Of a stretch of 64,000 nucleotides of DNA, positions 59,917-64,000 are shown in pieces. A model generated the notes under the pieces. The model was not told where the DNA came from, searched no databases, and saw nothing but the letters and a program-made list of their open reading frames with translations. The DNA is from Thiocapsa sp. UBA6158 (GTDB taxonomy: Bacteria; Pseudomonadota; Gammaproteobacteria; Chromatiales; Chromatiaceae), in NCBI RefSeq assembly GCF_002423035.1, contig NZ_DIUM01000129.1:1-64000 (forward strand). The letters are read 5' to 3'. The translations under genes were made by a program, and so were the position numbers. How positions within the stretch are numbered: the first letter of the stretch is position 1; every line of letters starts with the position of its first letter.

Positions 59917-60258
59917 ATGAAGGCAACCGTTACCCATCGAAAGATCGGCCATGTCGACAGCGTCGCCATCGCCGGACGCTTGACTGCCGCCGAGGCACCG
60001 GCCGTTCGGCAAGAGATCCTCCAGGTTCTGGAGCGAGGTGACGCGCGCCTCGTCCTCGACCTCGCTGAGCTGACCTTCTGCGATTCGAGCGGACTCTCGG
60101 TGTTGATCTCCGCACTCAAGGCGGCGCGCAGCAGCGGCGGCAACGTCTCTTTGGCCGGACTCACGCCATCCGTGCGGGCGCTCATCGAGCTGACCCGCCT
60201 CCAGCAGGTCTTCGAGATCTTCGACGACGCAGAGGTCGCCGCCGCGCGAATGGGCTAG
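59917..60258 (+). CDS. STAS-domain anti-sigma factor antagonist
   Basis: 113 aa SpoIIAA/RsbV-like protein. VLDLAELTFCDSSGLSVLIS holds the phosphorylatable Ser (57 or 58) after Asp56, and GNVSLAGLTPSVRALIELTR is the typical second half. ATG 59917 is preceded by GGAG and GAGG. It lies 104 bp after the Hpt gene and 31 bp before the Wza-like gene. No RsbW-type kinase or sigma factor is present in the window. The likely phosphatase is the REC-PP2C protein. Confidence 0.88.
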   Translation: MKATVTHRKIGHVDSVAIAGRLTAAEAPAVRQEILQVLERGDARLVLDLAELTFCDSSGLSVLISALKAARSSGGNVSLAGLTPSVRALIELTRLQQVFEIFDDAEVAAARMG

Positions 60259-60288
60259 ATCGAGAGCGCCGGGAAAACACCCGCCGGG

Positions 60289-61353
60289 ATGAAGGGGAGC
60301 AAGCACGCGAGCGAGATCGGGCGATCGGGCCGATTCCGGCGCCTGCGCCCAGGTTCGCATCGTGTGATTCGCATCGGACTCGCCCTCCTATGGGCGTCCA
60401 TCCTGAGCGGCTGCGGTGCTTGGGAGATCGTCCCCGGGTCCACCCCCTCGGCAGCATCCGATTTCGAAGTGCCCGAACGACGGATCGAGGCATCGAGCTT
60501 CGAGCTGCTCAAGCAATTCGAGCAAGCAGGCGAGCCGGTCTATCGGTTTGGTCCCGGCGACGAGCTCGTCGTCTCGGTGGCGGCCCGCCCCGAGATCTCG
60601 GGACCGCATCTGGTGGGTCCCGACGGCATCATCACGATACCCTTTGCAGGCCCCGTCCTCATCGGCGGCCTGACGCGCGAAGAAGCCGCCTCGCGGCTGG
60701 TCGAGGCGCTCGCGCCCTATTATCTCGATCTGTCGGTGACGGTCGGCGTGACAGGCTACGGCTCGAATCGGATCGTGGTCCTCGGGCGTGTCGAGAATCC
60801 GGGCGTCCTGCAGTTCGACACCCCGCCGAATCTACTGGAAACGCTGGCCCAAGCCGGCGGCCTGCCGCTTCTGCGTCCCGAGCAGCTCTTGACGCGCTGC
60901 GCCGTGATTCGCGGCGACAGCATCCTCTGGATCGATGTCGCGCGCCTGCTCACCGGCGACCTGTCGCTGAACATCCGATTGCAGCGCAACGACATCGTCT
61001 ACATCCCGGATTCCACGGACACGCCGGTCTATGTCCTCGGCGAGGTCGAAACCCCCGGGGTCTATCGCCTGACGCCCCAAATGTCGTTCCTGGATGCCAT
61101 CAGCCAGGCCGGCGGTCCCACGCGGGATGCGAATCTCAATCGGATTCACGTCATCCGTCCGGCGGATCGGGTCAATTTCAGCTTCTCCTTCATGGAGATC
61201 CTGAAACCGGATCCGGGGCTGAACGTCGCCATGAAAGAGGGCGATATCGTCTATGTCCCGCGCAGCGGCATCTCGCAGATCGGCTATGTCCTGGAAAATT
61301 TCAATCCGTTCAGCTCGATTCTGATCATCAACCAGCTCATGAGCGGAGATTGA
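60289..61353 (+). CDS. Wza-like polysaccharide export lipoprotein
   Basis: 354 aa outer-membrane export protein. Lipobox ILSGC with lipidated Cys42 after a basic n-region; a GTG at 60364 would give a shorter, more standard signal. Polysaccharide export domain YRFGPGDELVVSVAARPEI, then two SLBB-type beta-grasp domains (RIVVLGRVENPGVLQF; PVYVLGEVETPGVYRL). It forms the periplasmic channel for exopolysaccharide together with the Wzc-like protein downstream (62 bp gap). Glycosyltransferases must lie outside the window. Confidence 0.9.
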   Translation: MKGSKHASEIGRSGRFRRLRPGSHRVIRIGLALLWASILSGCGAWEIVPGSTPSAASDFEVPERRIEASSFELLKQFEQAGEPVYRFGPGDELVVSVAARPEISGPHLVGPDGIITIPFAGPVLIGGLTREEAASRLVEALAPYYLDLSVTVGVTGYGSNRIVVLGRVENPGVLQFDTPPNLLETLAQAGGLPLLRPEQLLTRCAVIRGDSILWIDVARLLTGDLSLNIRLQRNDIVYIPDSTDTPVYVLGEVETPGVYRLTPQMSFLDAISQAGGPTRDANLNRIHVIRPADRVNFSFSFMEILKPDPGLNVAMKEGDIVYVPRSGISQIGYVLENFNPFSSILIINQLMSGD

Positions 61354-61414
61354 TGAGCGGCCTTCTTCACTGCCGAACGCCCGATCGGCCTCATCGCGAC
61401 CCGGGGATGCGTTC

Positions 61415-63535
61415 GTGAGCACACCTCCGGCCCAGCCCACCTCCTCGGGTGCCTTCCAACCGCTCGACAGCATTTGGAATCACAAGCTCCTAGTCGTCCT
61501 GGTTGCCTTTATCGTCGCAATCGGCGGGACCTATGTCGCCTACATCAAGGGCACCGCGGTCTATCGAGTGACGGCGGTCATCTATGTCGCACCGCGGTTC
61601 GCCAATATCCTGGAGGACTCCAAAGAGCTGGAATTCCAGTCCTTCACCCAGTTTCAGCAGTTCATGAAGCAACAGGCGCGCACCATCAATCGGTACGACA
61701 TCGTGCTCGAGGCACTCGCGCGGCTCGGCGATCGCCGTTTCGACCTCTGGCAGGAGCCCGACGAATCCGATCGCGAGGCCGCCGAGCGTCTTCAGCAGCA
61801 ACTTCAGGTGCGCGATGTCCGCGATACCTATCTGATTACCGTCAGCCTCGAGTCGGAGAATGCGAACGGACTCGACGAGATCGTCAACAGCGTCGTGAAG
61901 GTCTACCTGGAGAAGGCGAAAAGGGAGGAGATCTACGCCGGCGAGGATCGCATCGAGGTCCTCTCGGCACGACGCGAGGCGCACGTGTTGAGGATCCAGG
62001 CGCTCACGAAGCGACGCGGCGAGCTGGCGCAGACACTGGGTGTCACTACCTTCGTCGAGGGCGCGCTCAACCCCTACGACACCCTCTTGATCGAGAGCAC
62101 GAGCGCCCTGTTCCAAGCCGAGCGCGCGCGTATCTCGGCGGATGCCGAACTGGCGACCTACGACGCCGCAACGGGCGGCGAGGCCGCCCGGATGGCATTG
62201 AGCGCCGCGGGAAGCGAGCTGGCCTCGAAGGATCCCGGGCTCAACAGCCTTAAGGCCAATCTCTACAAGCGACGCAGCGAGGTCCTCGAGCAGACCACCG
62301 GACTCACGGAGAACCACCCGGTCAGGCGCATCGCGCAGCGCGAGCTCGATGATCTGGAGCGCGAGGTTACGAGCGCATCGGCACAGCTGATCGCCGAGAA
62401 ATCCGCGATGCTTCTCGAGGAGCGCAGGGCGCGCGTGCGCGAACGTGCCGCGGTGGAGGAGGTGTTGCGCGCGCAGCTTCGCGGACAACAGGAGCAGGCC
62501 GCCTGGTTCGCGACCCATTACAACGATGCGCTGGACGTCAGCAACGAGATCGCACGCGAGCGCAAGGCATTGGACGCAATCGACGATCGCGTCGAGTTCC
62601 TGGAGATCGAGGCCAGCGCGCCGGGCTTCATCCGCGTCTCGACCTGGGCCATGCCGCCGATCCTGCCGGTGAGCGGCGGGCGCACCAAGCTCGCGGTGAT
62701 CTTCGCCGCGCTCGGCGGCATCTTGGGTCTCGTGGCAGCGATTGCGGTCGATCTGCTCGACCGGCGTGTTCAAACGAGTCGACAGGTACAATCGCTCGTC
62801 GGGTTTCCGCCCTTGGCGGCCTTTCTCGAACCCTCCTCGGATCCGGCGCACCGAGCGTTGCTCGCCGATCAGATGCGACGGCTCGCCCTTGCGCTCAGAC
62901 GCGAGCGCGACGCAAACGGTGTGCGCCGCCTCCTTGTCACGGCGGTCCGACACGGCTGCGGTGCGACCACGATCGTGCTTGAGTTGGCGTGCGAACTCGA
63001 GCGACAAGGCTTGAGCGTCTTGGTCGTCGAGGCGAATCTATTCGTCACCGACCCGCGCTACCGAACAACACCCGAACGGCCTGGACTCTTGGACATCCTC
63101 GAGGACGATCTCGAACCCGCGGCGGCGATCGTGCCGGGAGATGCAACCTTGCCCGACCGGATCGGCACCGGAGAGTCCGAGGAAGGCCAACTGAGCGAGT
63201 GTCGCCATCTGCAGGGATTCCTGGAGCGCCTTGACGCCGATTACGACATGGTCCTTATCGACGCAGCACCCATTCGACTCTCCGCCGACACCGAATATCT
63301 GGCCGGAATCTGCGACGCGACCTGGCTGGTGGTGCGAGCACGACTCGCGCAGATCGGCGAGGTCAAGGGTTCCGTCGCGCGCTTGGAGAAGGCCGCACCG
63401 CCGGCGGTCGGCCTGATCATGACCGGCCTGACCGTCTTTTTGGGTGGCGGCTACTATGGTCAGATCCTGAAGGAATACCGAAAGGCCATCGTCGCAAAAG
63501 GCCATCCAGGCGCCGAAAGAGACACCCCTCGCTGA
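61415..63535 (+). CDS. Wzc-like polysaccharide co-polymerase with degenerate kinase domain
   Basis: 706 aa. Wzz domain with TM1 (LLVVLVAFIVAIGGTYVAYI), a long periplasmic coiled-coil region (about 170-410), TM2 (LAVIFAALGGILGLVAAIAV) and a C-terminal BY-kinase-like domain. The Walker A position reads RHGCGATTIVLELA, without the catalytic Lys; Walker A' is VLVVEANLF where VDADL is usual; Walker B LIDAAPIRL is kept. No Tyr-rich tail, only YYGQILKEY. ATP use and tyrosine autophosphorylation are therefore doubtful, and it probably serves as a structural chain-length regulator. GTG start at 61415. Confidence 0.87.
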   Translation: MSTPPAQPTSSGAFQPLDSIWNHKLLVVLVAFIVAIGGTYVAYIKGTAVYRVTAVIYVAPRFANILEDSKELEFQSFTQFQQFMKQQARTINRYDIVLEALARLGDRRFDLWQEPDESDREAAERLQQQLQVRDVRDTYLITVSLESENANGLDEIVNSVVKVYLEKAKREEIYAGEDRIEVLSARREAHVLRIQALTKRRGELAQTLGVTTFVEGALNPYDTLLIESTSALFQAERARISADAELATYDAATGGEAARMALSAAGSELASKDPGLNSLKANLYKRRSEVLEQTTGLTENHPVRRIAQRELDDLEREVTSASAQLIAEKSAMLLEERRARVRERAAVEEVLRAQLRGQQEQAAWFATHYNDALDVSNEIARERKALDAIDDRVEFLEIEASAPGFIRVSTWAMPPILPVSGGRTKLAVIFAALGGILGLVAAIAVDLLDRRVQTSRQVQSLVGFPPLAAFLEPSSDPAHRALLADQMRRLALALRRERDANGVRRLLVTAVRHGCGATTIVLELACELERQGLSVLVVEANLFVTDPRYRTTPERPGLLDILEDDLEPAAAIVPGDATLPDRIGTGESEEGQLSECRHLQGFLERLDADYDMVLIDAAPIRLSADTEYLAGICDATWLVVRARLAQIGEVKGSVARLEKAAPPAVGLIMTGLTVFLGGGYYGQILKEYRKAIVAKGHPGAERDTPR

Positions 63536-63961
63536 GAGGATCTCGCTCTGGATCGCACTCGCCCTCGACGCCCCCGAGCGAATCGCCGAGCATGCCGCCT
63601 GCCGTTCCGGCACACACTTCAGGTCGAAATCTGCCGAAACGGCAGAGGATTCCGGATCCGCCGAAGCCGCCTCGTGGATCCCGCAACGGCGCGAAAAACA
63701 ACCATCCTTATTCGTATCAATGCGTTGCTTACTCTTTGGGACGGGATCGACGCGACCGGCACTGACTGACACCGAAGACGCGCGCCTGGACCGGGACTTC
63801 GCGCGCCGGCCCCGCAGTCATCGCTCTCGAAAATCCAACGCCATGATTTAAAGTATTTTTTCATGCCAGAGCAGCGAGGTCGACGACCGACCTGCTCCGA
63901 TGGCACGAGTTATGTACTGCTCAATCGAGATCTTCAACGCCTCGACTGCAGGAGTCCATCG
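63536..63961. other. Long leader region before the last gene
   Basis: 426 bp without a supported gene. The end is AT-rich (63843-63862) and holds a sigma-54-like motif at 63901. GCAGGAG about eight bases before 63962 is the ribosome-binding site of the next gene. Some short inverted matches (GATTCCGGATCC) occur but no clear terminator for the upstream gene. Confidence 0.5.
63901..63916 (+). promoter_or_regulatory. Possible sigma-54-type promoter
   Basis: TGGCAC-GAGTT-ATGTA has a perfect -24 half but the -12 half has GT in place of GC at the correct ten-base distance. It lies about 60 bp before the ATG of the last gene, at a reasonable distance. Weaker than the one at 50.95 kb. Confidence 0.35.
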
Positions 63962-64000
63962 ATGCCCGTTCGCCATCCTCTCTTCACCTCACTGGCCGCC
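63962..64000 (+). CDS. Start of an exported protein (truncated by window end)
   Basis: Only 13 codons are seen: MPVRHPLFTSLAA, compatible with the basic and first hydrophobic part of a signal peptide. AGGAG precedes the ATG with a good spacer. It probably belongs to the polysaccharide locus given its neighbours, but no family can be named. Confidence 0.5.
   Translation, partial: MPVRHPLFTSLAA

Noticed and set aside
1..64000. tRNA, rRNA and common riboswitches
   Set aside because: No sequence with the conserved T-arm/D-arm pattern or rRNA core motifs was noticed by eye; a covariance search would be needed to exclude small RNAs.

Overview
The window reads as chromosomal DNA of a GC-rich gammaproteobacterium, most likely a purple sulfur bacterium of the Chromatiaceae and close to Thiocapsa. 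This is inferred from gene content: de novo glycine betaine synthesis by glycine/sarcosine and sarcosine/dimethylglycine methyltransferases, a hupK-hypC-hypD-hypE hydrogenase maturation block of the kind described in Thiocapsa roseopersicina, thiol/sulfur-transfer proteins, and an ArsR-type regulator with SqrR-like cysteine spacing. No rRNA, tRNA, CRISPR array or prophage was recognised.

Layout. 0-2 kb: decayed IS4-family transposase and sequence without a confident gene. 2-11 kb: lhr helicase (minus), then a PhnD-like binding protein overlapping a HAMP-PAS-GGDEF-EAL protein. 11-22 kb: osmoadaptation block with proV-proW-proX, a porin-like protein, the two betaine methyltransferases, a BCCT transporter, a vapB antitoxin with a frameshifted vapC, and a MscS-type channel with a cyclic-nucleotide-binding domain. 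22-27 kb: minus-strand ABC ATPase/permease/GldG-like/DUF4340 operon ending in mutM. 27-33 kb: a conserved membrane-anchored protein, a double-thioredoxin protein divergent from an exported rhodanese, a CadC-like TPR regulator and a PGPGW-like membrane protein. 33-37 kb: hypE, hypD, hypC, hupK (minus). 37-47 kb: a methyltransferase, a TPR protein, a newly called small membrane protein, an OmpR/EnvZ-like pair, peroxiredoxin, a hybrid kinase with a pseudo-receiver and its REC-PAS neighbour, an ArsR regulator, speE. 47-51 kb: nitrogen-regulated operon (TorF-type porin, glnK, amtB, second amt) with a visible sigma-54 promoter and NtrC site. 51-58 kb: ubiK, comM, an ABC-F ATPase, glgP. 58-64 kb: a partner-switching/phosphorelay set (REC-PP2C, Hpt, STAS) followed by polysaccharide export genes (Wza-like lipoprotein, Wzc-like co-polymerase with a degenerate ATPase) and the start of another exported protein.

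The most striking unlabelled structure is a family of nine dispersed intergenic elements of about 85-90 bp with near-palindromic ends (TAAACCGCG...CGCGGTTTA). Four share a conserved core (type A); five share only the tips (type B). Two loci carry an A and a B copy joined by an AT-rich spacer, and copies reach into stop codons of flanking genes.

Functionally the window combines osmotic adaptation (betaine synthesis, uptake and release), ammonium acquisition under NtrC/sigma-54/P-II control, [NiFe]-hydrogenase cofactor assembly, and several c-di-GMP, two-component and partner-switch regulators, one set adjoining an exopolysaccharide locus.
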